From contig JBAIAC010000023.1 in assembly GCA_037349315.1 (NCBI GenBank), positions 33,642,501-33,706,500 on the forward strand: DNA of 64,000 nucleotides, given 5' to 3'. A model generated the notes under the pieces. The model saw nothing but the letters and a program-made list of their open reading frames with translations, was not told the origin of the DNA and did no database searches. Source of the stretch: Chelydra serpentina. Taxonomy: Eukaryota; Chordata; Testudines; Chelydridae. Made by a program: the position numbers and the translations under genes. Of this stretch, positions 11,399-23,227 are shown piece by piece (the stretch's first letter is position 1; each line of letters starts with the position of its first letter).

Positions 11399-14300
11399 TA
11401 ACACATGCCAGGCTTCTTGCCTTCAGAGTTCTCCAGCAAACTACAGGATTTAGCAGACTATTGTATTTGACTTTGTGTATCTCAAATGCTTAATGTTGAA
11501 AGATAAGAAAAATGCAGAAATTGGCATGTTTCCTACATGTTTGATGTGAAAGCATAGGTTATTTGATAAACATAAGGGCAATGATAAAGGGTCAAATTCT
11601 GCTCATCTATTTAGGATTAATCCAGTTGAATCGAGATTTGGCCATAATTATGTATTATTCATCAAAGTTTAGTACGGATTTTAGTGCTTAGTCTTTCACC
11701 CATTGAAGTCAATGACAAAACTTCTGGTCATTTCAATGGGAGCAGGATTGGGACTCTCTAGTTGTGAATTATACAATGATATGTAAGACTGATCAGATTT
11801 GATTTAAGATAGTGGAGCATGTGAATGTTTTATAAAATGTTGGTTAGCAGAGAATTAAATTAATTGTAATCTTCAATATACAGGAAGTCTTCTGTATCAA
11901 AGAACTCACATGAGAAATATCTGGGGCATTTTCCCTCCCACACGATCTATCATTGAAACAAGATCATCTAAATTTCTAGACCAAGCCAAAAAATTCTCAA
12001 GTCCAGAAGCACACTGTTGGTATGAACATGGTAACCAACTGTACATTGTATTTTGCAGAATAGTTATATAGTTCAAATTGAGTATAATATTTGGTCCATT
12101 GAAGAGTTAACCATAAGCTGCTAAAAGGAATAAAGGTTCACTTCACTACCCATTATATTCCAAGCCAGTGCATCTGTCATTTTTAATTTAAATCTGTATT
12201 ACTTAACTGTCTAAACTTTACACACAAGTGACAGAGTTATCTATTCTTTCTGTTCTGAGTAAAATCACCATTTTCGTTGCCTACTTACTGTGCAAAATGT
12301 CAGACAGTTCTAGTCTACATGTTAAACGTAGTAGCCAACTTATGGTAATATAAACAATTACTTAAGCTAAGGAATAGGAATATTTAAAAAATAGTTATTG
12401 ATATCAGAAAATGGAAGATAAGAAGTAAATGACTCTATGCCATGAGACTTAAAGCATGTGTTATTCAGAAACAGTTTGTTAGGAAATTATGATCAGAAGT
12501 CTTGCTGTCTTGGTAAATCTAAGTTACAGAAAAGTATTTAAAAAGACCATTTGGTAATGTAATTAGCAAATGTTCCCACTAATAGGAAGAACAAATATAT
12601 AGTGAGGCTGAAAAATGTAAAACAAGTTTAACATTAAACATGTGTGCCCCTTTAGTCTTGTATCATCCATTTGTTTTAACGTAATTCTTTTAGCAGCATA
12701 GTGTTAATGAATAGCTATGTATATAGAACTGTACTATTTATATTACATATAAAATTGTATATTTCTTACAATTTAGTTATGCATATAAAATAAAACGTAT
12801 GGCTTTGTTTACATATATAGAAGTAATGTTAAATAAAGGGGCGTGGATGGCTCAGGGTATAGGTATATAGCGGACAGAGAAAATCACCTCTAAATAGTGG
12901 GTTCTATCTGATCATAGCTAGTTCCTGTCCGAAAATCCTTACCATCTGATAGTTATGGGGTGACTTGTGTGGAATCACCTTTGTGTTTTCAGATCAATTC
13001 CTGGTGGGCAGGTGACCACATCAAAATAACTAACATAACATTTGGCACTACTGTTGGCTGTTTCAGCAGAGATCAAAGATTTGAATGGGTTTGGACACTG
13101 AATTTATTTCTAGAACAGGTGTATTCTAAGGGTGAGACAGATTGGAAAGACAGTGTGGGAAAGCATTCATTGTTGTAGCCTGGGTTGTACATCTCTTGGG
13201 TGTATATATACAGGACTTCAGTCTCTAGTGCTGTCAGTTTGACAGACTTCAATGCATTAAATTCACGTAGATAGAAGGAAAGTAATTTTCTTTAAAAAGA
13301 TATAGGAACAATTCCTTTTCTGAGTTAAATCCATACAAACCCATTGACTATACTTGTGTACACAAGGGCAGAATTTTGTCTCAGTCTTTAATATCAGATA
13401 GAAAGAAAATGTGAAATGTTTGTTACAAAACTTTTGTTCAAGCAATAAAAAATGTTAGAGAAGAGAAAGCAAATCCCAGAATAGAATATATCTTTTCAGC
13501 CTACCGGATAATGGTTACAATCAACATATCCCTCTGGTGCAGTATAATCTTTTTTTAGTGCCGTGTATTGTCCTGCCTGTAACATTCTTGTTTTGGTCTA
13601 ACATTAGTTTAGACTTTTTGTTTTGTTTTGTTTTTTTGTCAACATAAAGTAACGTTTTTGCTTTTTAGTTATAATTTGAGGTGGATGTCAGTAGAAGCGG
13701 GATGAATGCTGCGATGCTCTGCAAACTTGTTTGAGTTTTGAAAGGAAATTGCTTTGGAAGTGTTCGGGTCCCTTTTTTGTGTTCACTTTCCCTGAACATT
13801 TGTGCAATAGTTTTACAAATGCTTGTGGAAAGGAATCAAGTTATGGGGTACTTTATGGGCTACATTAGGGCGGCTGTGTGCTAGTTGTCTAGCTCAAGTC
13901 TGCCCCAAAGATGGAATAATTTACCTCAGGTTGTGTAGAGCTGCCATAGCAACTCCTCTGCCACCCGACTTCCAATAACTGGCACAGAGGGTGTGGCCAA
14001 GGGAAAGGAGACTTAGCCAGGTCCTTTTATTGTCTCACTCAGTTGCTGTAATAGTCCACTGGGGCTATTGGCAGCTGGTGGAATTTAGAGCATCCCTCGG
14101 GCATGAAATTAAGTTGTGAGGAGGAGTTAGGCTGCTCTACATTATGCTGGGGGACTGGTCTGTTCCTGAATTGTCCAGGTCATGAGGCACACCAATGTGA
14201 CCTAAAGCCATCTTTGCATGCTGGCTCCTGAGCTATAAGAAATGCTTGTCTGCTGTCACTCAGGATCAGTACCATAAAGTAAATGAAATTCAGAAAAAAA

Positions 14301-17300
14301 TCAAATAATTTTGAATAACAAAGAAAATATAGAAAATCTCAATATGTTCAAAAAATTCCCAAACCCATGAAATAATTTATTGAATAAATGTTATATGTTA
14401 CAGGTGATTTACTCAGTGATAACTGACAATGCTGATTCTCAGCCCTAGACAATAACATCTGACAATGACAATTTTTAAGTCTAGACCTCCGTATATTCTG
14501 ATGCTGCAGCCACGAATGATTGTCTTTATACTCTGCCACATACCTCAAATTGCTCACCACTACTGGGTAACTTACTTTCCAGCCCACCATCCTGCTCATT
14601 CCCACGCTTGCTCATTGTTGCTTCTGATAGTACTGCACCCACACAAGATTTATTTTCTCCCTGCTGGTTCCTGTCCAGTCAGCTCCAATACAGGTGCCAG
14701 AGGAAAGCTATATAGGGAACACATGCTGAGGTCTAAAAAATGTTTCTGGCAACAATTAAGTAGAACAGGTAGATGTGCTCCAAGCAAGAGTCCCAGCAGT
14801 GAGGTGACCTCAGAACAGGCTAACAAGTAGATCTTTGTGTTAGAGTTCCGCAAGAACTTGAATAAACTAAACAATCTCTGTATTTGACTTACTTCATGTT
14901 TTTAGTCTTGTTGCCTCAGGGTAGCTCTCGTAGGGCTGAAATAATTCATTAAAAAAGCCTATTAAAAAAGAAACATAAATGCAGATACTAGAATGTGTTG
15001 ACATTGCTGCTGGAAGCCCTTTCCCCGCTACTGGATTATACACCCTTTGACTCTGCTGGCTCCTGCAAACCAGTAGGGCTAATTCATGAAAATAGCCAAA
15101 CATATTATTGATTTATATTCTTATCACTGCAGCCTCCTTATGATATCATAGATCAAAACTTTATCCATGAGTGGCAGAATGCCACCGTAGGTGTTTAGCT
15201 GCTGGGCAGGACCTCTAATAGAATGGTTTAAAACCACAGCTCTACTATTATGGAAATAGTTTAATAACTAGGGGGAAACCCTCTGACATCTGAACTATTA
15301 GGGGGACTACTGCTGGCTATTTAATTTCATGTTATTTTTAAGACAACTGCTTTTGGTTCCTAGATTTATCTTTTTTGATACTGGAGTCTACCAAAAAAGT
15401 GCTTGTCTTAGTAACTGAAAAATAGCGTTGACACTTTAAGAGAAGGGAGTCTGCGAAATGAACTGTTGTTTAAAGCGTATCTTGGTAATTTTCCATGTTT
15501 AACTGACTCAGCAGCTCAAAATGAAAAAGAAAGGAAGGAATTATTTGGTGCTGCTTTGTTAAATTTGATTTCTCCTTAGACATTCCCCAAACCATATATT
15601 TAGTGGGACAGCTACTCCAGTGAAGTACTTATTATTAAATAGAGAACATCAGAATTTTGGGAGGAGAGGTGGCAGAGGGCAGAGCACATTCCTTTACCGC
15701 TGAGCAAAAACAAGATTTTGAGACTTAACTAGATGGATTTAATACAAGCAGTTTAGCATATTTTACTGACCTATCACTGTCCACCAAAATTGGGTCAGTA
15801 AGCAACTTTCCCCTCATTTAGACTTTGAAGGTTGCATTGACCACTGCTCCTCAGTCTCTGAAATGCTCTGTTCTTACTCATGGTCAAGAAATTTCTTGCT
15901 GTCTCCAAAATCTGAAAGGTGACAAAACAAAAATCTCCCAAGATGCAATTGTCCGGGTGCCATTCTTCACATGTTTATTAAGCTAAATAGAAATGCATAC
16001 ATTAATATTCAGAAATGGTTTGTGCAAGTAAATCTGTGTTTCCAACAAATACTGAGAATTTAAAACAGAAGACTGATGGGCGTAAGCCTGTCTTCTGTAT
16101 GTTAATACAGTTTTACAGCAAAAAGTATTTGAATTAGCAGAGAGCGGTGAAATTGTCAAAAAGCTACATCTATCTCCTTATTGCCGTCTGAGATAGATTT
16201 TTCTGAGCTAAAGGAATATTAGACATGAACCAAATCTCCTGCTGTCCTATATAGCTTTTACAATCTCCTTTTTAATAAGCCAAACTGCAGGGCAGTCTGT
16301 CTGTTAGACAAGCTCTTCTTTTGAATTCCCTCTTCCATGTGTATAGACGTGATAAAAACAATTTTCATTAAAGCTGCCAATGCTGTCTCAAAAGGTGTTT
16401 CAAAATGTGGCATATACTAAGTAAAACTCATTTCCTGTACATTACACACTGTTTTACAATGCGTATAAGATTACCCTGTTACTTTGTACATTATACTGCA
16501 TTTAAAATTAAAGTATATTGTAAATTGTGTTGGCAATGTGATTAACATGAAAAGGAAAGATGTTATGGTATGCTCTAAGCAATCTTCAAAACTACTGCAT
16601 CATAGTCCCTGTATCACAACCTTTGTGATAAAATAGAGTTGAAAATAGAATCCGGGATTCCAGATTATATAGTCTCTGATCCTAACAGATTATTTTTCTA
16701 GGATATTGTGCAGTAGACATACTGATGTTTGAAAAATCCGGACTCATGGGAGCATTTAAATGGTTGTATTGCAAATTAAGAGTAGAGGGAACTGATTCTG
16801 CATTCCTTGCACGCACACATCTTTCACTGCAGTCAATATGTGCAAGGAATCAGGCCGTAAAAGAGAATTTTACAGACAACTCTATTTGTTTTGTGTGTCC
16901 ATTCCCTGCTTCAAATAATTTCCAAAAGAAGCAGCCTTTGAGGTCCAATTCTGCTTCTTGGAAGTCAATGGGAGTTTCGCTTTGACTTCAGAAGGACCAG
17001 AATATGGTCTTGTATTGTGAATATTTGGAAATCAAGTTAATTATTGTAAAGATTGTTTCTCTGTCGACAATGAGTGCCAAAATCCTCACATCCTAATTTT
17101 CCATTAGCTATCAGAGATAGATACATGCTTAAGAGGTCATCATATAAAGCATATAAAGTATTTCATGTTGTACCCTATAAAATATTCCAAAAGATTGGGC
17201 TTTCTTCCCTCCAGTTGCTTCAGTGTTTGAATTGTAAATTACATTTTAAAATGGGCAAATGAGTGTTTCTTATATGTACATGTAATCTATTTTTCATGAA

Positions 17301-17774
17301 ATAAGTTACTTTATGTTTTAGCCTTCAGCTTCCTGATCGGTCTTGCGTTTACTGAGTATTGAGATTTAATACAATAATTGATCTATGGTTTCTATTGTCT
17401 TGATAAACCAACCTCTGATAAGTTTAAAATGGAATTTGGGCTGGTTAAGTCAAATAAAACTGTAATGGTAAAACATATTTAATCTGAGCAGGCAGCAATT
17501 TGTTTATTTTTAGGAACATGCATTTTAAAACTGTATTTTTATGAGGCCTGTTTCTTCTGAAAAACTCTGTAAACTAAGGAGGCAACACTGTAAATAATCC
17601 AATAATCAGTAGTTCACCCGTCATTTCATGGAACCCATAAACTACCTACTGTAGAATTTTACTTACATGACTCTGGCAAATATTAATATATGTTCAATAA
17701 CTTGTAAAACAACTAGTTATCACTCTGCCCATATTAGCTCTTTCATACTAATGATTTATTTTCATTTTCTCCAG
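11399..17774. other. AT-rich non-coding DNA upstream of the NLGN1 coding exon
   Basis: About 6.4 kb with no coding exon, RNA gene or repeat with clean ends. Degraded repeat motifs (GAAGTCAATG) occur at about 11706 and 16960. If the 3.9-kb site is an NLGN1 promoter this is intron. Confidence 0.45.
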
Positions 17775-18580
17775 GATATAGACCTGCAGCTAATTGGATT
17801 TGATTTATAAGAGGGAAATCTGCAGTAAATGGCCGCTCTCTGCATATTGCTACTATGGAAAACAGAATTGTCAATAGGATGTAGTCTGATAAATAGTGCT
17901 GTGTGAAGATGCTGCTTCAATAAGTGTGAAATCAACAGAAGATACTTGCCGTGTGAAAAGCCTTTTGAGATTTTTCTGACCGGCTCATATTTAGGGAACT
18001 TGATCCATTTCCTGCGGTTGCCCTGTTTTTACACAAGTGGATACAAATAAGATTGCTTCATTGTAGCTAGACAACTAATGTGGGACCATGGCCCTTCCAA
18101 GATCTGTGTGGCTGAACTGTGTATGGAGAGCGATGATGGTCCGTCTATTGCACATGGGATTGGATGCCACTTTTGTTCTTTGCATACTTGGATTTTTGCT
18201 TCATGCTGCAGCGGTATCCTCACAAAAATTGGATGATATTGACCCACTCGTGACCACCAACTTTGGCAAGATAAGAGGGATTAAGAAGGAACTTAATAAT
18301 GAAATTTTGGGGCCTGTTGTTCAGTTTCTTGGGGTTCCGTATGCTGCCCCACCAGTAGGAGAGCATCGCTTTCAACCTCCTGAACCTCCATCTCCCTGGT
18401 CCGATATCAAAAATGCTACTCAGTTTGCTCCAGTGTGTCCGCAGAACATTATAGAAGGCCGATTGCCTGAAGTCATGCTTCCTGTGTGGTTTACTAATAA
18501 CTTGGATGTAGTTTCTACCTATGTACAAGATCAGAATGAAGACTGCCTCTATTTAAATATATATGTCCCAACTGAGGATG
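17775..18580 (+). CDS. NLGN1: NLGN1 first coding exon (5' leader plus codons 1-164); coding part 18088-18580
   Basis: Neuroligin-1 is a postsynaptic adhesion protein whose extracellular cholinesterase-like domain binds presynaptic neurexins. The ATG at 18088 has a strong context (ACC before, G after). Residues 1-45 form a signal peptide with a hydrophobic stretch at about 27-44, and the mature protein should start at QKLDD. Then come the family's GKIRGI, the [10 protein letters not shown] motif (80-89), the N-glycosylation site NAT at N109, C117 and C153 (a disulfide in known neuroligins), and EDCLYLN (151-157), the carboxylesterase-B signature. The exon ends at 18580 after one base of codon 165, before GTGAGT. 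A pyrimidine-rich stretch and CAG at 17773-17774 suggest that the exon begins at 17775. The match to mammalian NLGN1 from memory is close throughout, with differences mostly in the signal peptide. The leader contains upstream ATGs (17829, 18078). The open frame runs on to 18801, but that part is intron. Confidence 0.95.
17829..17906 (+). promoter_or_regulatory. Upstream ORF in the NLGN1 leader (25 codons)
   Basis: An ATG at 17829 followed by GCC opens a 25-codon frame that ends in TGA at 17904-17906, well before the NLGN1 start. Together with the overlapping frame at 18078 it makes the leader poor for simple scanning. Regulation of translation is inference. Confidence 0.4.
18078..18236 (+). 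promoter_or_regulatory. Upstream ORF overlapping the NLGN1 start (52 codons)
   Basis: An ATG ten bases before the NLGN1 ATG, in another frame, opens 52 codons and stops at TGA 18234-18236, inside the signal-peptide coding region. Its context is weak (C at -3, T at +4) while that of the NLGN1 ATG is strong, so leaky scanning should favour the real start. A repressive role is possible but unproven. Confidence 0.4.
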
Positions 18581-19011
18581 GTGAGTTAATAGCAGACAAA
18601 ACAAGGAGACCTTTTTATTTTCCTATTCTAAGGTTTAACAGTATTAATTCATGTGTACTGGTAGCATGCATGGCTTTCCTTGTTTGCATGCCAGCATTTT
18701 ACATGTATGCATGCTGCTTTTTCTGTGTATGCATCTGTTCCGATATAAATTTTTTTCCTGTCTACGCTCATTTTCTTTCTCCCACAGCACGTGTACTTTA
18801 GGTTGAAGTTGGTACCTAATTCTCATTCCCATCCACTGACTTCTGGGAAGATGCATCGACATTTATCCATTGCATGTGCAGGCACAACAAATTGGGAATC
18901 CTCCGCACCTAATAAAAGCAGGCCATATTTAAGTTAGATAGTGGTGTTGCATGCTCCTACTGTCTGTGATGGAGCTCCATTTTATTTTCTAGTCTTCTAT
19001 TCATTTTTCAG
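18581..19011 (+). other. NLGN1: NLGN1 intron between the first coding exon and the site-A exon
   Basis: This 431-bp intron has a GTGAGT donor and a TTTTTCAG acceptor. It is unusually short for this gene. The reading frame of the upstream exon stays open for about 74 codons into it, up to 18801, and an AATAAA lies at 18911-18916, followed by a G/T-rich stretch. Retention would add an unrelated cysteine-rich tail. Nothing shows that this happens. Confidence 0.85.
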
Positions 19012-19071
19012 TCAAAAGAATATCCAAGGAATGTGCCAGAAAACCCGGCAAGAAAATTTGTAGAAAAGGAG
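19012..19071 (+). CDS. NLGN1: NLGN1 alternative exon, basic 20-residue insert at splice site A
   Basis: This exon lies between TTTTTCAG (ending 19011) and GTATGT (from 19072) and is exactly 60 nt. It is phase 1 on both sides, so including or skipping it keeps the frame. Joined to the G at 18580 it reads VKRISKEC...KKICRKG, a lysine/arginine-rich insert with two cysteines. Neuroligins 1 and 3 have this as one of two optional inserts at splice site A (usually called A1). The insert sits on the esterase-like domain surface and affects partner choice and heparan-sulfate or neurexin interaction in the family. The acidic partner insert (GPLTKK...) was looked for and is not in the window. It is far too short for an ORF scan and was found by its protein motif and splice sites. 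Confidence 0.93.
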
Positions 19072-20034
19072 GTATGTATAAAAGTGGACCAAAAAAAAAA
19101 TGGGGGAAAAACAAAATTTTGCAGAGGAAGAACAAGTAACAAATCTTAAAAAAGGCTAATTGCTGATACTGTGAAGTGAAAGGTTAGGGAATATCTTGTA
19201 TTTAATGAAGCCAGAAAGATAATTAAATGGAGACCTAGTTAAAGGAGATGAGAGGATAACGTTTGTAAAGCCTAAACTCCGTTACACCTGATTATATCTC
19301 TTGTACTGTCTTGTGCTGATTGTATTGACAAGTTCCATCTGTACTTTGACCTTTTAGTCTAGAGAAGAGTCATTCAAGTATAACTACAGTATATGCATGC
19401 ACAGTGGGTGGTACATATGCATTAGGGATTGCCCTGCTGCCACTGACATCAATGGCAAAAAACCCCACATCCACTGATTTCAGTGGTGTAGTGATTAAGC
19501 CCTAGCAGCCGTTGTAAAGCTCCCCATAGCAGAACTCATTTAGTAAATGTATACCTTTTAAGAATTGAGGATGGGTTTGCCTTTGCTGCATCTGTAAGGC
19601 CAGAAATCTCTCAATAGGGGTGTAGTGAAATGTTAAAATATTTTGACCCCATAACTTGGAAACTGGAACTCCTGGCTGATTTTTGTCTTCCAATATTAAA
19701 GTCTTTTTCTGTTAGTAAGGGAGAACTTGCAAATTTCTTTTGTGAACATTTGCAGATTCCCAAAGCTATTGAGGTACAGTATACAATTTGAACATCTATG
19801 CTAATGAACAAAATTTAAAACCTGTGAAACAATGTATTATTTAGAAGCTGCTTTTACTCTTCAATCCAAGTAGAAACATCATATTAACATTATATCCAGA
19901 CCAGCATATACATTTAGAAACCCAGTTATTCTGACATAATATTTTTTATTTGCCAAGAACCACATGTCAATCTCCCGCATAATTAAGCATAAAGGGCCAT
20001 GTCAAGAAATAATGTTAAATACTTAGGCCAAAAT
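19072..20034 (+). other. NLGN1 intron, first part
   Basis: Begins at the GTATGT donor after the site-A exon. No further exon or clear repeat is seen in this part. The rest of the window is taken as the same intron. Confidence 0.7.
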
Positions 20035-20215
20035 GTTTTGGCTCCTAACTTCATATTTGTGCATCAAAATAAACGTGGCCTGGTTTTCAAAGTTTCTGGG
20101 CAAATACAACTCCTACTGGCTTTCAACTGTAATGGGGTTGCTCAGCACCTCTGAAAAATCAGCTGCTGTTATTTAGATGCCTAGATGTAGAGCAGCAGCC
20201 TAAGCATCTGATCTC
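20035..20215. repeat. Degraded MITE-like repeat, same family as 6059
   Basis: Shares GTGGCCTGGTTTTC and CAGCACCTCTGAAAAATCA with the element at 6059-6191. The ends are too worn to fix. Confidence 0.4.
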
Positions 20216-20245
20216 AAAATATTGGCTTTTATCAATGGTTTAGGC

Positions 20246-20409
20246 CAGTGGTGTCCAATACGTTCACCACTAGCCACATGTGGCTAATAGGCTATTGAAT
20301 TGTGGCTAATGCATGTGGCTTTTTTTATAATGTAGCTAATAAGAAAAATTCAGAACCACAAGTGTGGCTAGCAGTGTGGCTAGTATCGAATCTCTGTTGG
20401 ACACTGCTG
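20246..20409. mobile_element. hAT MITE, 164 bp, with perfect 8-bp target duplication
   Basis: CAGTGGTGTCCAA at the left and TTGGACACTGCTG at the right are inverted repeats (12 of 13). GTTTAGGC is duplicated at 20238-20245 and 20410-20417. The inside is made of repeated TGTGGCTA motifs without coding capacity. Confidence 0.9.
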
Positions 20410-20603
20410 GTTTAGGCCTATTTCTGTGTGCAGTTTTCGGGACTTTACACAGAAGACAATGTTTTATGTATATTTCCAAGTCAGTCTTATTTTGGGGGAA
20501 TCCTTATATACTTTGCTTAGTGCTTTAAAGATGCTCTGACTGGTAGGGGTGCAGTGAACCGAACAAAGGTGGAAGGAGAGAGAATAGGGGTGATCTGGGG
20601 AGG

Positions 20604-20814
20604 AGGGCAGGGATAGCTCAGTGATTTAAGCATTGGCCTGCTAAACCCAGGGTTGTGAGTTCAATCCTTGAGGGGGCCATTTAGGCATTTGGGGCAAAAA
20701 AATCTGTCAGGGACAGTACTTGGTCCTGCTAGTGAAGGCAGGGGACTGGACTCAATGACCTTTCAAGGTCATTCCAGTTCTATGAGATAGGCATATCTCC
20801 ATATTAAAAAAAAA
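20604..20814 (+). mobile_element. tRNA-derived SINE with CR1-like 3' tail (tortoise Pol III/SINE type)
   Basis: The head has Pol III box A (TAGCTCAGTGATTTAAGC) and box B (GGTTGTGAGTTCAATCC). The tail, GGACTGGACTCAATGACC...TCCAGTTCTATGA, follows the CR1 3' end, and poly-A closes it. CR1-tail sharing is established for tortoise SINEs. Further copies are at 59511, 59701 and 63412. This is not a working tRNA gene. Confidence 0.88.
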
Positions 20815-21570
20815 CACATTACCCCTTATTCCCATCTCCAAATTCTCATAACTGCAGTAATTTGCAGGCCTTCAACTCACGTGTGATCCTGCATGTGTAA
20901 TTACCTGAGCAACTTTTGCCTGCTATCACTCAGACGTCGATTCACACAGTCATAAATAAAGATGCAGGTCCCCTCGTTTTCTGAAGATGACACACATTTC
21001 TAGTAGGGAATATTTTAAAAAAATCAAGAAATAGGGGAAAAAAGGGAGAGAGTTGTAGGTGAGAAGGTCATATTTATTTGCAGATCAACTCGAAAGAACA
21101 AAGAAATCATTATTTGAAACGTTGTAGCTACTCTTCCAACTGAATCCATAATCCACTGCATGGCTCAGCGAAGAACAGCCGAAGCTTACCTTTTTAGCTT
21201 TGACAGACTCAGATCCACATCTCTGGGTTATGACTCTAGTAGTTAGTTTCAGTACTGAGGGTACAGGGTATATATACCCTGAGGGACATACCCAAAGTAA
21301 CTCTAGCTGCTACTCAGCCACACTTTTAGATTCTAGGTACAAGCACTGAAAGGAGTCACCCTAACTCAGTTTCATGGAATGGTGGGTGACAGTTATTGGA
21401 TCAATCAATCACTAACTATATAAAGTTGCCAATTAGTTAGTATGAAAATTCAACATTTTGAATGAGAGAGAAAGAAGCCCCAGGAAGGTGAGCATGGTAA
21501 TGAAAGACAACTGAATCTAAAAGTTATGTTCTACATTGTAATGGACATTATAGATTGAAAGGCTGTAAAG

Positions 21571-21745
21571 GAATATTGTGACCATGTTATCTGACCTCCT
21601 GTATAACACAGGCCACAGGATGTCCCTGAAGTAATTGCTGTTTGTTTGAACTAGAACAGATCTTTTGGAAAAACATCCAATCTCGATTTAAAACTTTTTT
21701 TTCATGATGGAAAATCCACCACAGCCAGTTGCTTTTTATGAATGG
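21571..21745 (-). mobile_element. CR1 LINE 3' fragment
   Basis: On the minus strand it carries the CR1 3' region found at 61471-62230 (TCTGACCTCCTGTATAA, CTAGAACAGATCTTT). It is short and degenerate. Confidence 0.7.
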
Positions 21746-22977
21746 CATCAATAAATGTACAGCACTGCGCCATTAGACATTTTAGGGATTTGAGAAGGAA
21801 TGAAGGAAGCCTATCTTAACGTGTTCTGCCTTGTTTTCCATGCTGGTTTGTTCCAATATTGTCTAAAAGCATTTGGCAATGCTTGTTGTCCTGTTGTCAA
21901 GCATTAGAATAAAGAGGAGTGAACGTAACCTAAGAAAGGGATGGACACTGAGATTTGTGTAAATTCATTGAGCAGTCTTCTTCAAATAAAGATGATGGCT
22001 AGCTCAGATAGCCTTGTATCCGGTAGTGTCTTCTGTGTTCCTGTCAGAATTTTACATATTTCAGTGATACTCACTTTTGGTCATCTTGGATCAAGTCTTG
22101 CGAAATGCTGACCACCTCCTGCAAGACCCTCATTTTTAATTTCAGTGGGAGTTGAACATACCATGCCGCCTTTTGTAAGAAACACAAATCTACTTCAGCT
22201 AGTATTTCCCAGGAACTAAGGATCAGATTGTGGCTTTCCCTGGGAAACAGGCGGGGGAGGAGGGGAGCACAAGGAACCTCTTGCTTTTATACCTCACCTA
22301 TGGGCTGGCTTTAGGCACCTAATATCTTTGAAAGTCTGGCCTTAAGCTCTTACTGGGAGGATTTACCTCTGATGCCTCCTGACTGAAAGGCAATCAGTCT
22401 GACTCTGAACTCATGAGGCCAGATTCATCCTTGCAGTACCAGCAGGCATTAATTTAGCACTGTGGTTCCCAACACTAGTGCACTACATAAAACAAGAAAT
22501 GTTCCATTTTTTGTTGGCATTTGAAGTGTTGTTTGTTCCTGTTTTTCATTCTTTAGCCACCACACAGGCATTTCCTGTTGCACCTCTCTACTAGTAATAC
22601 ATGGAGGAAGATAATGAACCAAACACTGTCTTGTACAGACCCTTTCATCCCTTCACAATCTAAAGCTGTTAAGGTCAGGTGGCAGCAGTTTTCAAAGACC
22701 TGAGGTAGTTTAATGACACATTTGAAATAACGTAAAATGCTTAAATTCTAGCATACTTTCTACAGTCGTTTTTCTGAGAGAGGTAATACTCGGGGTAGAA
22801 GATTTTTCAGATTCTGCATTTTAAAACACCAACTACCTCTAATGCCATCTGTACTGATGGAAGCCATGTTTAAATGTACAGCTATTTAGGCAACCTGTGA
22901 GCCACCGCAATGCAGCCAACACACTGTCATTACTTTGTAAAGAACCTTGAGGCATATACCTTGACTATAGATGTAAC
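21746..22977. other. Non-coding intron DNA
   Basis: No gene or repeat with defined ends was recognised. Confidence 0.4.
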
Positions 22978-22990
22978 TTTGTCAGACAGG

Positions 22991-23214
22991 TTACAGTGTA
23001 GTAGCCGTGTTAGTCTGTGTCAGCAAAAAGAAAATAAGAAAGAAAGACTTGTGGCACCTTAGAGACTAACAAATTTATTTCAGCATAAGCTTTCGTGGGT
23101 TAGAACCCACTTCATCGGATGCATGAAGTGGGTTCTAACCCACGAAAGCTTATGCTAAAATAAATTTGTTAGTCTCTAAGGTGCCACAAGTATTTCTTTC
23201 TTTCTCATTTTCTT
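22991..23214. mobile_element. Foldback terminal-repeat element, complete, with 13-bp target duplication
   Basis: TTTGTCAGACAGG flanks it at 22978-22990 and 23215-23227. The left arm runs from GTAGTAGCCGTGTTAGTCTG to GGATGCAT and the right arm is its inverted copy, nearly identical, so the whole folds into one hairpin. Arms this similar point to a recent insertion or to gene conversion. The hairpin region AAGCTTTCGTGGG...CCCACTT holds a hammerhead-like core (minus strand 23081-23124). Same family as 9902-11248. Confidence 0.85.
23081..23124 (-). ncRNA. Hammerhead-ribozyme-like core, box mutated
   Basis: Read on the minus strand: CCGATGA (23118-23112), GTGGG...CCCAC helix II, GAAA (23094-23091) and an AGC-UUAU-GCU helix III. 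The box reads CCGANGA instead of CUGANGA (U4 to C), and there is one extra A before helix II. The loss of U4 argues against activity in this copy. Confidence 0.4.
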
Positions 23215-23227
23215 TTTGTCAGACAGG

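Noticed and set aside
14465..14830. 121-aa frame
   Set aside because: No domain, no splice signals, and an opposing frame overlaps it; chance open frame.
18581..18801. Extension of the NLGN1 exon frame as coding sequence
   Set aside because: A good GTGAGT donor stands at the exact point where neuroligin homology stops.
20604..20680. tRNA gene
   Set aside because: Boxes A and B are present but the cloverleaf is poor and a CR1-like tail and poly-A follow: it is a SINE.
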